Assembly (NCBI GenBank): GCA_012960835.1
Contig: DUAL01000194.1
Coordinates: 1 to 15,409, forward strand
Reading direction: 5' to 3'
Length of the DNA stretch: 15,409 nucleotides
Source: Flavobacteriales bacterium
GTDB taxonomy: Bacteria; Bacteroidota; Bacteroidia; Flavobacteriales; BACL11
The stretch's first letter is position 1. Each line of letters starts with the position of its first letter. Under the pieces are notes generated by a model. That model saw only the letters and a list, made by a program, of their open reading frames with translations, was not told where the DNA came from and searched no databases. Below, piece after piece: positions 8,060-15,409 of this stretch. The translations under genes and the position numbers were made by a program.

Positions 8060-9460
8060 TCAGCTAAATACTTTCCCAGGGTTCAAAATTCCATTTGGGT
8101 CAAATAGCTGTTTGATTCCTTTTTGTAATTCCAATTCTTTTTCGGAAAATATAATATCCATAAAATTCTTTTGCACCAAACCAACACCATGTTCTCCACT
8201 AAGGGTGCCTCCAAGACTTTTAGTCAACTGAAAAATTTCACGAATTCCAAAGTCAAGTTTGTTGTTCCAATCCTCATCACTCATCTCCCCTTTTATGATG
8301 TTGATGTGCAAATTACCATCCCCTGCATGTCCATAGCAAACCGATTTGAATCCATATTTCTCTCCAATCTCTTTTACTCCTTTTAATAATTTAGCTAATT
8401 CTGCTCTTGGCACTACTGTATCTTCCTCTTTATAAATTGAATTAGACTTTACTGATTCGGCAATTGCCCTACGCAATTTCCAAATTTGATTTTTTTGACT
8501 TTCACTATCAGCCAAAAGAATTTCACCACACTCAAATAACTCCATAACTTCAGCAATGCGTTCACAATCTTTATTCAACACTTCCATATCATTTCCATCT
8601 ACCTCTACTAAAAGATGAGCTTGTATCTCATCTTCAATTTGAAGATCAATATCCGTATATTTCAAGGTCCAAAGGGTAGCATCCCTCTCAATAAACTCCA
8701 ATGCTGAGGGCGTAATACCTGCTCTGAAAACTGCTGAAACTGCCTCACAAGCTTTTTCAGCAGAAGTGAAAGGCACTAGCATTGTAATATCCTTTGTTGG
8801 CAAAGGAATTAACTTGAACACAATTTTAGTAATGATTCCAAGGGTGCCTTCACTGCCAATCATAAGGGCAGTTAAATCATAGCCTGTTGCATTTTTCAGC
8901 ACATTAGCACCAGTCCAGATTATTTCTCCTGTGGGCAATACTACTTCCAAATTCAGTACATAGTCTTTGGTTACGCCATATTTTACAGCTCTTGGACCGC
9001 CCGCATTTTCGGCTAAATTCCCGCCTAACAAGCAACTTCCTTTACTAGATGGATCAGGTGGATAAAACAATCCTTTTTCGGACACTGCATCCCTAAAAAA
9101 TTGATTGATAACTCCTGGCTCTACAGTTGCTTGCAAATTACGTTCGTCAATTTCTATAATCGCGTTTAAGCGTTCCGTACTCAAGGCTACTCCACCATAA
9201 ATTGGTAAAGAGCCACCACTCAACCCAGTCCTTCCTCCACAAGGAGTTACAGGAATATTCTCAGCATTGCAATACTTTAAAATATCAGCAATTTCATCAG
9301 ATGTTTTTGGTTTTAAAACAACTTCAGGAGGATAGGATAAATCCTCCGTTTCATCATGGCTGTATTCTACTAATTTTTCTTCATCAGTAAATACAAAATC
9401 GATACCTATTACTTTTTTTAAAAAAGAAATATCATCAATATTTATTTTCTTATATTCCAC
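8060..9460 (-). CDS. GlcD-type FAD-linked 2-hydroxy acid dehydrogenase
   Basis: A soluble flavoprotein of the FAD-binding PCMH/FAD-oxidase C superfamily (glycolate oxidase subunit GlcD, D-lactate dehydrogenase, D-2-hydroxyglutarate dehydrogenase). It would oxidise a D-2-hydroxy acid to the 2-oxo acid; the exact substrate cannot be read. The FAD domain is in the first half: TPCGGRTGLSGGSLP, PPDPSSKGSCLLGGNLAENAGG, and IGSEGTLGIITKI. The C-terminal half has GHAGDGNLHINI (H378) and SGEHGVG (H424), the metal/substrate histidines. GTG 9460 is chosen as start, giving 466 residues beginning MEYKKINIDD, as in relatives; the longer frame from TTG 9487 would have its first codons inside a promoter. No GlcE or GlcF gene is adjacent, so it probably works as a single subunit. 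It diverges from the oxidoreductase gene. Confidence 0.9.
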   Translation of the reverse strand: MEYKKINIDDISFLKKVIGIDFVFTDEEKLVEYSHDETEDLSYPPEVVLKPKTSDEIADILKYCNAENIPVTPCGGRTGLSGGSLPIYGGVALSTERLNAIIEIDERNLQATVEPGVINQFFRDAVSEKGLFYPPDPSSKGSCLLGGNLAENAGGPRAVKYGVTKDYVLNLEVVLPTGEIIWTGANVLKNATGYDLTALMIGSEGTLGIITKIVFKLIPLPTKDITMLVPFTSAEKACEAVSAVFRAGITPSALEFIERDATLWTLKYTDIDLQIEDEIQAHLLVEVDGNDMEVLNKDCERIAEVMELFECGEILLADSESQKNQIWKLRRAIAESVKSNSIYKEEDTVVPRAELAKLLKGVKEIGEKYGFKSVCYGHAGDGNLHINIIKGEMSDEDWNNKLDFGIREIFQLTKSLGGTLSGEHGVGLVQKNFMDIIFSEKELELQKGIKQLFDPNGILNPGKVFS

Positions 9461-9465
9461 TTGCA

Positions 9466-9495
9466 CAAATTTAATTAAATTCGCCAACCCACAAA
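9466..9495 (-). promoter_or_regulatory. Near-consensus Bacteroidota promoter for the GlcD-type gene
   Basis: On the minus strand TTTG (9492-9495), an 18-nt spacer and TAAATTTG (9466-9473) match both elements of the Bacteroidota housekeeping promoter exactly. The -7 box ends 5 nt before GTG 9460, so the message would start at or within a few bases of that codon: a leaderless or nearly leaderless mRNA. On the plus strand an imperfect TAAATTCG (9476-9483) overlaps it and could serve the divergent operon, but is weak. Confidence 0.6.
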
Positions 9496-9509
9496 TTAAT
9501 AAATCTAAA

Positions 9510-10079
9510 ATGAAAAAGATATTTCTTATATATGGTCATTATAATGATAAATCTTTTAATGCAGCAATAAGAGATACATTTATAAAAACTGCTGAGGAAA
9601 ATGGAAATCAAGTAGATAGTGTAGATTTATACAAAGAAAAATTCAATCCAGTTTTTGCAGGAGAACAACCTGGACCTGACGTTTTAGATCACAGACAAAG
9701 AATAGAAAAATGTGATATCATTGTTTTAATTGCACCAATTTGGAATTTTAGAATGCCAGCCATTGTTGAAGGTTGGATTGATAAAGTCTTAGCTCCACCT
9801 TGGGCTTTTTCTTTTAAAAGGGTAGTTGGTAATTATGGATATCCTCAGGGTCATTTAAAAGATAAAAAAGCAATAATCTTCTGTACCTATGGCTCACCAA
9901 GATTAGCTATTACTACCTTTTTTTTAAATTTACCTATAAGAAGATTAAAAAGAGGTGTTTTTCATATATGTGGGATCTATGACATTACTTATAGAAGATA
10001 TTTTGCTGTACCTTTTGTCAGTGATGAAAAAAGAAAAATATTTTTAGAAGACGTTAAAAAAACAGCATTAAAACTTTAA
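9510..10079 (+). CDS. NAD(P)H-dependent oxidoreductase, flavodoxin-like fold
   Basis: A 189-residue cytoplasmic flavoprotein of the Flavodoxin_2 (NQO1/MdaB/KefF-like) family, expected to use FMN or FAD and transfer electrons from NAD(P)H to quinones or similar acceptors. The N-terminal IYGHYNDKSFNAAIRD (7-22) is the flavin phosphate loop region of the GHPxxxSxNxAL type. The hallmark block is APIWNFRMPAIVEGWIDKVL (75-94), corresponding to the usual P-x-W-x-x-x-P-A-x-x-x-x-x-x-D. TYGSP at 126-130 is the second flavin-contact loop. There is no signal peptide. It starts at ATG 9510 and ends 1 nt before the peptidase start, so it is the first gene of the plus-strand run. Its link to peptide use is unknown. 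A good -7 box for the run was not found. Confidence 0.9.
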   Translation: MKKIFLIYGHYNDKSFNAAIRDTFIKTAEENGNQVDSVDLYKEKFNPVFAGEQPGPDVLDHRQRIEKCDIIVLIAPIWNFRMPAIVEGWIDKVLAPPWAFSFKRVVGNYGYPQGHLKDKKAIIFCTYGSPRLAITTFFLNLPIRRLKRGVFHICGIYDITYRRYFAVPFVSDEKRKIFLEDVKKTALKL

Positions 10080-10080
10080 A

Positions 10081-12234
10081 ATGAAAAAGATATTTATACT
10101 ACTAATTGGCATTGCTTGTTTTACTACTACCTATAGTCAAAAAAAAGACATAACGCTAGAAGAAATATGGAAAGAAAATCAATTTTATCCTAAATCTGTA
10201 AGAGGATTCAATTCCATGAATGATGGCGAACACTATTCAACAATGGAGAGAGTTAAGGATAGACAAGAAATTATAAAATACAAATTCAAAAGTGGCAAAA
10301 AAATTCGCACTCTTTTTAAAAGTAATGACTTTGAAATTCCAAAAGTGGGTAGATACACTTTTAGTGAGGATGAAAAACAACTCCTATTAGCAACTGAAAC
10401 TGAAAAAATCTATCGCCATTCCAGCAAATCGGTTTTTTACATCTACAATATCTTTACGGATAAAATCAAAAAACTAACTGATGATAAAGTAATGTACGCT
10501 ACTTTCTCGCCTCAAGGAGACAAAGTTGCTTATGTAATGGATAACAATCTTTTTATTCAAAATATCAGAAGTGGAAAAGTGACAGAAGTTACAACTGATG
10601 GGGAAAAGAACCATATAATTAATGGGGCTTCCGACTGGGTGTATGAAGAAGAATTTGCTTTGGTTCGCTCTTTTGAATGGGCGCCAGATGGAGAACATAT
10701 TGCCTATTATAAATTTGATGAAAGTACTGTAAAAGAATTCTCTATGGATTTGTTTAAAGGAGGATTGTACCCAACCCAAGAAGTGTTTAAATATCCGAAA
10801 GCAGGAGAAGACAATTCAGTTGTAAAAGTATATTTCTACAATTTAACAGCAAATAAAAGCACTTTTATTTATACCGAAAAAGATTACGAATACATTCCAA
10901 GAATTAAATGGACCAACAACCCAAAAGTATTGGCGCTTTACGGAATGAATCGCCACCAAAATGAATTGGATTTTGTGTTAGTCAATGCTGAGGACGGAAG
11001 CAATAAAGTGCTCTTTACCGAAAAAGACAAATACTTTATTGACATTCATGACAACCTAACTTTTTTACCTGAAGACAACTTTATTTGGACTTCCGAAAAA
11101 GATGGATTCAATCATATTTACATAAAAGATTTTGAAGGTTATGAAACACAAATCACCAAAGGTAATTGGGAAGTAACTTCTTTTCATGGGGTTGATTCTG
11201 ATAAAATGAAAATCTTCTACACTTCCACTGAAGACGGTTCAATCAACCGTTCGCTTTTTGTGCAAGATTTGGAGGGTGGAGAGAAAACAAGACTTACTAC
11301 TAAAAATGGCACAAACTCTACTTCATTCAGTAAAGGACTTAAATATTATATGAATTCCGTTTCCACTGCCAACTCTGCACCTGTTTACACTTTGCATACT
11401 GCTGATGGAAAGCAATTAAAAACGCTAGAAGATAACACTGATTTTAACACTAAAATGGAAGAATTTAACTTATCTGAAAAAGAATTTTTCACTGTTAAAA
11501 CTGAAGATGCAGAATTGAACGCTTGGATGATAAAACCTCCAAATTTTGATAAAAACAAAGAATATCCACTTTTCATGTTTGTATATGGAGGTCCTGGCTC
11601 ACAGCAAGTAAAAAATTCTTTTGGCGGAACAAACTATTACTGGTATCAAATGCTAGCCCAAAAAGGATACATTGTGGCCTGTGTGGACAATAGAGGGACA
11701 GGAGGAAAAGGTGCGGAATTCAAAAAAATAACCTATAAAGAATTGGGTAAATATGAAACCATTGACCAAATAAATGCAGCAAAATACTTTGGAGGCCTAA
11801 ATTATATTGATTCAAATCGTATTGGAATTCAAGGATGGAGTTATGGAGGATATATGTCATCCTTAGCCATAACAAAAGGTGCTGATGTTTTCTCATTAGC
11901 AATTGCTGTAGCACCTGTTACCAACTGGCGCTATTACGATAATATCTATACTGAACGCTTTATGCAAACTCCACAAGAAAATGCAAGTGGTTATGATGAA
12001 AACTCTCCAATTAACCATGTAGAAAAACTAAAAGGACATTACTTATTGGTACATGGTGGTGCTGATGACAATGTACATGTTCAAAATACTATGGAGATGA
12101 TTTCAGCATTGGTAAAGGCAAATAAACAGTTCGATTTATTCATCTATCCTGATAAAAATCATGGGATATATGGTGGAAATACACGCTACCATTTATACAA
12201 AAAAATGACTGATTTTATTTTAAAGAATCTATAA
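10081..12234 (+). CDS. Dipeptidyl peptidase IV (S9B family), exported
   Basis: A serine peptidase that removes X-Pro or X-Ala dipeptides from the N-termini of oligopeptides. At 717 residues it has the usual bacterial length. A signal peptide covers residues 1-19, with cleavage before Q20. The N-terminal beta-propeller (about 40-480) carries DWVYEEEF, where E189-E191 hold the pair that binds the substrate amino group in DPP IV. The C-terminal alpha/beta-hydrolase domain has the oxyanion region YGGPGS, catalytic S587 in GWSYGGYMSS, D662 in GGADDNVHVQN and H694 in DKNHGIYGG; the triad is complete. The start is 1 nt after the oxidoreductase stop. The POT transporter follows after 48 nt, which fits a pathway in which dipeptides made in the periplasm are imported. 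No T9SS tail is present, so a periplasmic location is likely. Confidence 0.97.
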   Translation: MKKIFILLIGIACFTTTYSQKKDITLEEIWKENQFYPKSVRGFNSMNDGEHYSTMERVKDRQEIIKYKFKSGKKIRTLFKSNDFEIPKVGRYTFSEDEKQLLLATETEKIYRHSSKSVFYIYNIFTDKIKKLTDDKVMYATFSPQGDKVAYVMDNNLFIQNIRSGKVTEVTTDGEKNHIINGASDWVYEEEFALVRSFEWAPDGEHIAYYKFDESTVKEFSMDLFKGGLYPTQEVFKYPKAGEDNSVVKVYFYNLTANKSTFIYTEKDYEYIPRIKWTNNPKVLALYGMNRHQNELDFVLVNAEDGSNKVLFTEKDKYFIDIHDNLTFLPEDNFIWTSEKDGFNHIYIKDFEGYETQITKGNWEVTSFHGVDSDKMKIFYTSTEDGSINRSLFVQDLEGGEKTRLTTKNGTNSTSFSKGLKYYMNSVSTANSAPVYTLHTADGKQLKTLEDNTDFNTKMEEFNLSEKEFFTVKTEDAELNAWMIKPPNFDKNKEYPLFMFVYGGPGSQQVKNSFGGTNYYWYQMLAQKGYIVACVDNRGTGGKGAEFKKITYKELGKYETIDQINAAKYFGGLNYIDSNRIGIQGWSYGGYMSSLAITKGADVFSLAIAVAPVTNWRYYDNIYTERFMQTPQENASGYDENSPINHVEKLKGHYLLVHGGADDNVHVQNTMEMISALVKANKQFDLFIYPDKNHGIYGGNTRYHLYKKMTDFILKNL

Positions 12235-12282
12235 TAGAAAATTTTACTATTTTCGGCACTTATTTTAAAACCCTAGAAAAAC

Positions 12283-13884
12283 ATGTTACAAATTATTGGC
12301 TACATCCTCTTTACAGTTTTAATCCTATTTATTGCTAAAACGTATTTAGATAAGAAAGGACATCCTAAAGCGCTCTTTTATTTATTTTTTGCAGAGATGT
12401 GGGAACGATTTTCATTTTATGGAATGCGAGCTCTGCTTACGCTTTATTTAATAAAAGATTATTATGCTCATCTTGAAAATAATGAAGAAGTTGCATACGG
12501 TATTTATGCTGCTTATGGCGCATTAGTTTACCTAACTCCACTTATTGGAGGCTATTTGGCTGATAAATTTATTGGTTATAGAAAATCGATAATCTTTGGA
12601 GGAATATTAATGGCTATGGGACACTTTTTTATGGCCCTCCCTACTGACTTTTTCTTTTATGGCGCACTCGGATTATTAATAATGGGTAATGGATTTTTTA
12701 AACCAAACATTTCAACTTTAGTTGGTTCGCTTTATGAAGAAGGAGATGTAAAAAGAGATGGAGGATTTACCATATTTTATATGGGAATTAATTTGGGGGC
12801 TATGATTGCTCCACTCTTCTGTGGTTATTTAGGGGAAGTGTATGGTTGGCATTATGGATTTGGTGCAGCAGGAGTTGGAATGCTTGCAGGGTTACTTGTT
12901 TTCTGGAAAGGAATTAATGCCAATGTATTAGGCGACAGAGGACTTCAGCCAGTTGAATATATCAATAAAAAAATTGCAGGATTATCCACATCTAATTTTA
13001 TTTATGTTCTTGGATTCTTAGCGGTTCCTATGTTCGCCTATCTGATTATTTTAGACACGCAATCGGAAGTTTTAGGAGATGTACTGAAAGTAGTGGGTAT
13101 CTTAGTATTAGGATATGTAGGCTATATTATTTATGATTATAAAGTGGTTCAAAAGGACCAGCAAAGTGGAGACCGTTTAATTGCTATCATGATATTAGCT
13201 GTTTTTTGCACTATTTTTTGGGCGTGTTTTGAACAAGCAGGAAGTTCCATTACTGTATGGGCTGATAAATGTGTAAACTTAGTCGGAATGAATGCTTCAC
13301 AAACCAATGCCATTAATCCTTTTTACATTGTGCTTTTAGCCATTCCTTTTTCTTGGATATGGACTAAACTAGGAGGATTAAATAAAAACCCTAATACACC
13401 AATAAAATTTGCTTTAGGTATTTTCCAATTAGGATTAGGGTTTTTAATCTTTGCTTCAACAGCTCATTTTATTGATGCTACAGGCAAAGTACCTTTCTTA
13501 TTTGTATTCTTGGGTTATTTCTTAATCACAACTGGAGAGTTATTTCTATCCCCTATAGGATTATCAAAAGTAACAGAATTAGCTCCAAAGAAAATCGTAG
13601 CTTTTATGATGGGGGTTTGGTTTTTATCTTCTACTTTTGCACATTATATTTCGGGAATGATAGCTAAACTAACAACATCAGGAAATGAAAATATTGAGAG
13701 TAATTGGTTGTCTGATTTATCCAATTGGTTTATGGGTAATCCTGATACATCAAATGAAGCTGTAGCTACATTATTACAATACAATAGCATTTATGCACAA
13801 ATAGGCTTTGTTACAATATTTATCTCATTATTCGTTGTAATTATATCACCATTTATTAAAAAATTGATGCACGGCATCCACTAA
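12283..13884 (+). CDS. POT-family proton-coupled di/tripeptide transporter
   Basis: A 533-residue major-facilitator protein that imports di- and tripeptides with protons across the inner membrane. The ExxERF signature is E38, E41, R42 in FAEMWERFSFYGMRALLTLYL-type context, and the second PTR2 signature is FTIFYMGINLGAM, after GNGFFKPNISTLVG. About 13-14 membrane segments are visible. Compared with short members that start near GHPK, it has an extra hydrophobic N-terminal segment (residues 1-20, MLQIIGYILFTVLILFIAKT) before KKGHPKALFYLFF. The gene lies 48 nt after dipeptidyl peptidase IV on the same strand, matching its expected substrate supply. An imperfect -7 box (TATTTTCG, 12248-12255) in the gap may allow some independent transcription. 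Exact peptide range cannot be predicted. Confidence 0.96.
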   Translation: MLQIIGYILFTVLILFIAKTYLDKKGHPKALFYLFFAEMWERFSFYGMRALLTLYLIKDYYAHLENNEEVAYGIYAAYGALVYLTPLIGGYLADKFIGYRKSIIFGGILMAMGHFFMALPTDFFFYGALGLLIMGNGFFKPNISTLVGSLYEEGDVKRDGGFTIFYMGINLGAMIAPLFCGYLGEVYGWHYGFGAAGVGMLAGLLVFWKGINANVLGDRGLQPVEYINKKIAGLSTSNFIYVLGFLAVPMFAYLIILDTQSEVLGDVLKVVGILVLGYVGYIIYDYKVVQKDQQSGDRLIAIMILAVFCTIFWACFEQAGSSITVWADKCVNLVGMNASQTNAINPFYIVLLAIPFSWIWTKLGGLNKNPNTPIKFALGIFQLGLGFLIFASTAHFIDATGKVPFLFVFLGYFLITTGELFLSPIGLSKVTELAPKKIVAFMMGVWFLSSTFAHYISGMIAKLTTSGNENIESNWLSDLSNWFMGNPDTSNEAVATLLQYNSIYAQIGFVTIFISLFVVIISPFIKKLMHGIH

Positions 13885-13896
13885 AAACAAAAAAAT

Positions 13897-14370
13897 ATGA
13901 AACATTTATTAGTAGTAGTATTAATAGCATTTTCTCTTAACGGATTTGCACAACAAAAGCCATTAGAGTGGCATACTGATGTCAACAAAGCCATAAAAAT
14001 CTCTGTAGAAACAGAGAAGCCACTTTTCTTCTTTTTTACAGGTAGCGATTGGTGTGGATGGTGCAAACGATTGCAAAAAGAAGTTTTCTTTAAGCCAGAA
14101 TTTGCGATATGGGCAAATAAGAATGTAGTATTGGTAGAGTTAGATTTTCCAAGAAGAACAAAACTTTCTGCTGAATTACAAAAACAAAACAGAGAATTAG
14201 GACAAATGTTTGGAGTAAGAGGCTACCCAACAATTTGGTTTGTAACCCCTGTAATAAATGGGAAGCAAGTAGATTTACTGGAAAAAAAATTGGGCTCTCA
14301 AGGCTATGTAGCCGGAGGGCCGAATGCTTGGATTGCAGGCGCCAATAAAATCATCAAGCCGAAAAAATGA
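13897..14370 (+). CDS. Exported thioredoxin-fold protein, CGWC motif
   Basis: A 157-residue protein with a signal peptide (1-18, cleavage before Q19) and a thioredoxin-like domain of the Thioredoxin_7 type. The active site is DWCGWCKRL with C53 and C56; the cis-proline is P111 in VRGYPTIWF. It should reduce, form or rearrange disulfides in the periplasm, but the partner and direction are unknown. CGWC is not the classical CGPC of cytoplasmic thioredoxin. It follows the transporter stop by 12 nt and overlaps the next gene by ATGA (4 nt), so it is co-translated with it. The sequence between the motifs is short and no additional domain is present. Confidence 0.9.
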   Translation: MKHLLVVVLIAFSLNGFAQQKPLEWHTDVNKAIKISVETEKPLFFFFTGSDWCGWCKRLQKEVFFKPEFAIWANKNVVLVELDFPRRTKLSAELQKQNRELGQMFGVRGYPTIWFVTPVINGKQVDLLEKKLGSQGYVAGGPNAWIAGANKIIKPKK

Positions 14371-14855
14371 AACAATTAGTTGTTGTTTTATTCTTATTGT
14401 TTAGTTTTTCTTCCTTTTCACAAGGGGAGGCTAAAACAGAAATTCAGTGGCTAAGTACTGAAAAGGCAGAAGAATTAGCCAAAAAATACGATAGCAATAT
14501 GCTTGTTTTCTTTTTTAGAAAAGGCTGCCCTGAGTGTAAACAAATGAAAGCAGAAACCCTACAAAATCCTGAAATAATCAAACTCATTAATGAAAACTTT
14601 TTCCCTGTAATGCTAAATGGCCGAACAAAAGATACTATTATATACAATGGGGTTGCATATTATAATCAGCAAACAGCAGAACAAGGTAAAAATTTCCGTC
14701 ACGATTTGTATCATGAATTAGTTGTAGGAGGGAAACATCAATATGTGTATCCTTATATTGTTGTTATTAATGGAGAACATCAAAACGTAAAATATCTTCC
14801 AGGATTTTACCCTGCTATTCGTCTAAAAAGAAGTTTAAATCAGATTATAAAATAA
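14367..14855 (+). CDS. Exported thioredoxin-fold protein, CPEC motif
   Basis: A 162-residue protein with a signal peptide (1-18, cleavage before Q19) and a thioredoxin-like fold. The active site reads FFRKGCPECKQMK with C54 and C57; the probable cis-proline is P129 in YVYPYIVVI. A polar insert (about 85-122, rich in Tyr, His and Gln) separates the two halves and is not in the previous gene. Function is probably periplasmic disulfide chemistry; partner unknown. Its ATG overlaps the TGA of the preceding thioredoxin gene (ATGA), which indicates translational coupling and suggests that the two proteins act together. Its stop codon overlaps the start of the terminator hairpin, so it is the last gene of the run. 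Confidence 0.87.
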   Translation: MKQLVVVLFLLFSFSSFSQGEAKTEIQWLSTEKAEELAKKYDSNMLVFFFRKGCPECKQMKAETLQNPEIIKLINENFFPVMLNGRTKDTIIYNGVAYYNQQTAEQGKNFRHDLYHELVVGGKHQYVYPYIVVINGEHQNVKYLPGFYPAIRLKRSLNQIIK

Positions 14856-14881
14856 AAAAAGGAGCTTTTGACTCCTTTTTT
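14855..14881. terminator. Bidirectional intrinsic terminator between the operon and tRNA-His
   Basis: A perfect 10-bp inverted repeat: AAAAAAGGAG (14855-14864), a 7-nt loop, CTCCTTTTTT (14872-14881). Both strands give a GC core with a run of six U at the 3' side, so it can end the plus-strand thioredoxin operon and also the minus-strand tRNA transcript, whose mature 3' end is 2 nt away. Confidence 0.9.
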
Positions 14882-14883
14882 AG

Positions 14884-14958
<75 letters not shown>

Positions 14959-14971
14959 ATTTTTCAAGGCG

Positions 14972-14979
14972 CAAATATA
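14972..14979 (-). promoter_or_regulatory. Candidate -7 promoter box for tRNA-His
   Basis: On the minus strand this reads TATATTTG, a full match to TAnnTTTG, 13 nt upstream of the tRNA 5' end. This leaves a short 5' leader for RNase P to remove. No clear -33 element was seen at the expected distance. Confidence 0.4.
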
Positions 14980-15026
14980 AATATTTGACACTAATAAAAG
15001 GAAAGAAAAGTAAAGTAAAAATGCAG

Positions 15027-15034
15027 TATATTTG
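15027..15034 (+). promoter_or_regulatory. Candidate -7 promoter box for the P1B ATPase gene
   Basis: TATATTTG matches TAnnTTTG and ends 8 nt before the ATG at 15043, again predicting a leader of only a few bases or none. No TTTG is found 17-23 nt upstream. No clear copper-responsive operator (long inverted repeat) was recognised in the divergent region. Confidence 0.4.
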
Positions 15035-15042
15035 TTTGCGAT

Positions 15043-15409
15043 ATGGAAGTAAATAAACAAAAGGAAATTCTTGCAATTACGGGTATGACCTGTGCTAATT
15101 GCGCTTTGGGAATAAAAAAGCATTTGGATAAAAAAGGGGTAAAAGATGTAAGTGTCAATTTTGCTACAAATCAGGCAACTTTTACAAATGATGAACAATA
15201 TAAACCAAAAGCTGTAATAAATCTTATTAATGAACTTGGGTATAAAGCAAAAATGAAAACAGATGAGTTTGAAGATTCTGGGATATCTTCCATTGAAAAA
15301 AAGTTTTTTTTCACATTAATTTTTACACTTCCTCTTTTTTCGCATATGTTTTTGCCAAAAGAAATTTTTTTGCAAAATGCATTTGTACAATTTTTTCTTT
15401 GTCTCCCTG
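15043..15409 (+). CDS. Copper-type P1B ATPase, N-terminal part (runs off the window)
   Basis: The first 122 residues of a heavy-metal transport ATPase are visible. Residues 7-70 form one HMA domain with the metal-binding loop GMTCANC (C17, C20), followed by the usual beta-strand pattern VKDVSVNFATNQATF and NELGYKA. A hydrophobic stretch begins near residue 88 (FFFTLIFTLPLFSHMF), the first membrane helices of the transporter. The GMTCxxC loop and a single N-terminal HMA domain fit Cu+-exporting CopA-like pumps, but the CPC membrane motif and the DKTGT phosphorylation site lie beyond the edge, so the metal is inferred. ATG 15043 is chosen because an earlier ATG (15021) is in another frame and stops after 11 codons. 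The gene diverges from tRNA-His. Confidence 0.88.
   Translation, partial: MEVNKQKEILAITGMTCANCALGIKKHLDKKGVKDVSVNFATNQATFTNDEQYKPKAVINLINELGYKAKMKTDEFEDSGISSIEKKFFFTLIFTLPLFSHMFLPKEIFLQNAFVQFFLCLP

Noticed and set aside
7953..8231. Plus-strand open frame of 92 codons across the region between the GlcD-type and secreted-protein genes
   Set aside because: Most of it is antisense to the end of the GlcD-type gene and to its neighbour's promoter; its translation has no family-like pattern.
9510..10098. Identical first bases (ATGAAAAAGATATTT) of the oxidoreductase and peptidase genes
   Set aside because: MKKIF is a common start in this AT-rich background and the identity ends at once; no duplication is implied.
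10081..10140. DPP IV N-terminus as a lipoprotein signal (Cys13)
   Set aside because: The residues before the Cys (GIA) do not make a good lipobox, and a normal signal peptidase I site before Q20 fits better.
15021..15056. ATG at 15021 as a start for the P1B ATPase
   Set aside because: It is in another frame and reaches TAA after 11 codons; it also overlaps the -7 box. ATG 15043 is in frame with the HMA domain.

Overview
The window is AT-rich bacterial DNA from a member of the Bacteroidota, most likely Flavobacteriales-like; species and genus cannot be read from it. Three things point there: a secreted protein with a C-terminal type IX secretion (T9SS) sorting domain, several Bacteroidota-type -7 boxes (TAnnTTTG) just upstream of genes, and signal peptides that all leave glutamine at the predicted mature N-terminus. 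No mobile element, CRISPR array, phage gene, rRNA or integration scar was seen. It looks like a normal, densely packed chromosomal segment.

Left part (1-4909). A tryptophan 2,3-dioxygenase gene runs off the left edge on the minus strand. Upstream of it, with a 39-nt gap, is a membrane protein of the UbiA fold that lacks the first aspartate motif. Across a 101-bp intergenic region, diverging from this pair, is the full-length single-chain glycine dehydrogenase gcvP.

Middle part (4910-9460, minus strand). Reading from right to left: a GlcD-type FAD-linked 2-hydroxy acid dehydrogenase, then, behind its own promoter and an inverted repeat, a large secreted beta-propeller protein with a T9SS tail. 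Its stop codon overlaps the TTG start of a YeiH-type putative sulfate exporter. This strand converges on gcvP with only 8 nt between the stop codons, over a perfect 8-bp hairpin.

Right part (9510-14855, plus strand). This is an apparent five-gene run: a flavodoxin-fold NAD(P)H oxidoreductase, a dipeptidyl peptidase IV (1-nt gap), a POT-family di/tripeptide transporter (48-nt gap), and two exported thioredoxin-fold proteins (12-nt gap, then a 4-nt ATGA overlap). Peptidase and transporter form a plausible peptide-use pathway: the exported peptidase releases dipeptides and the inner-membrane symporter takes them up. The run ends in a strong symmetrical hairpin that can also terminate the converging tRNA-His gene. 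Diverging from the tRNA, a copper-type P1B ATPase gene starts and runs off the right edge.

I found no clearly new multi-gene system. The points most worth a second look are the TDO with animal-type residue spacing, the UbiA-fold protein without its first metal motif, the repeated very short or absent leaders at Bacteroidota promoters, the TTG-coupled YeiH gene, and the peptidase-transporter-thioredoxin cluster.
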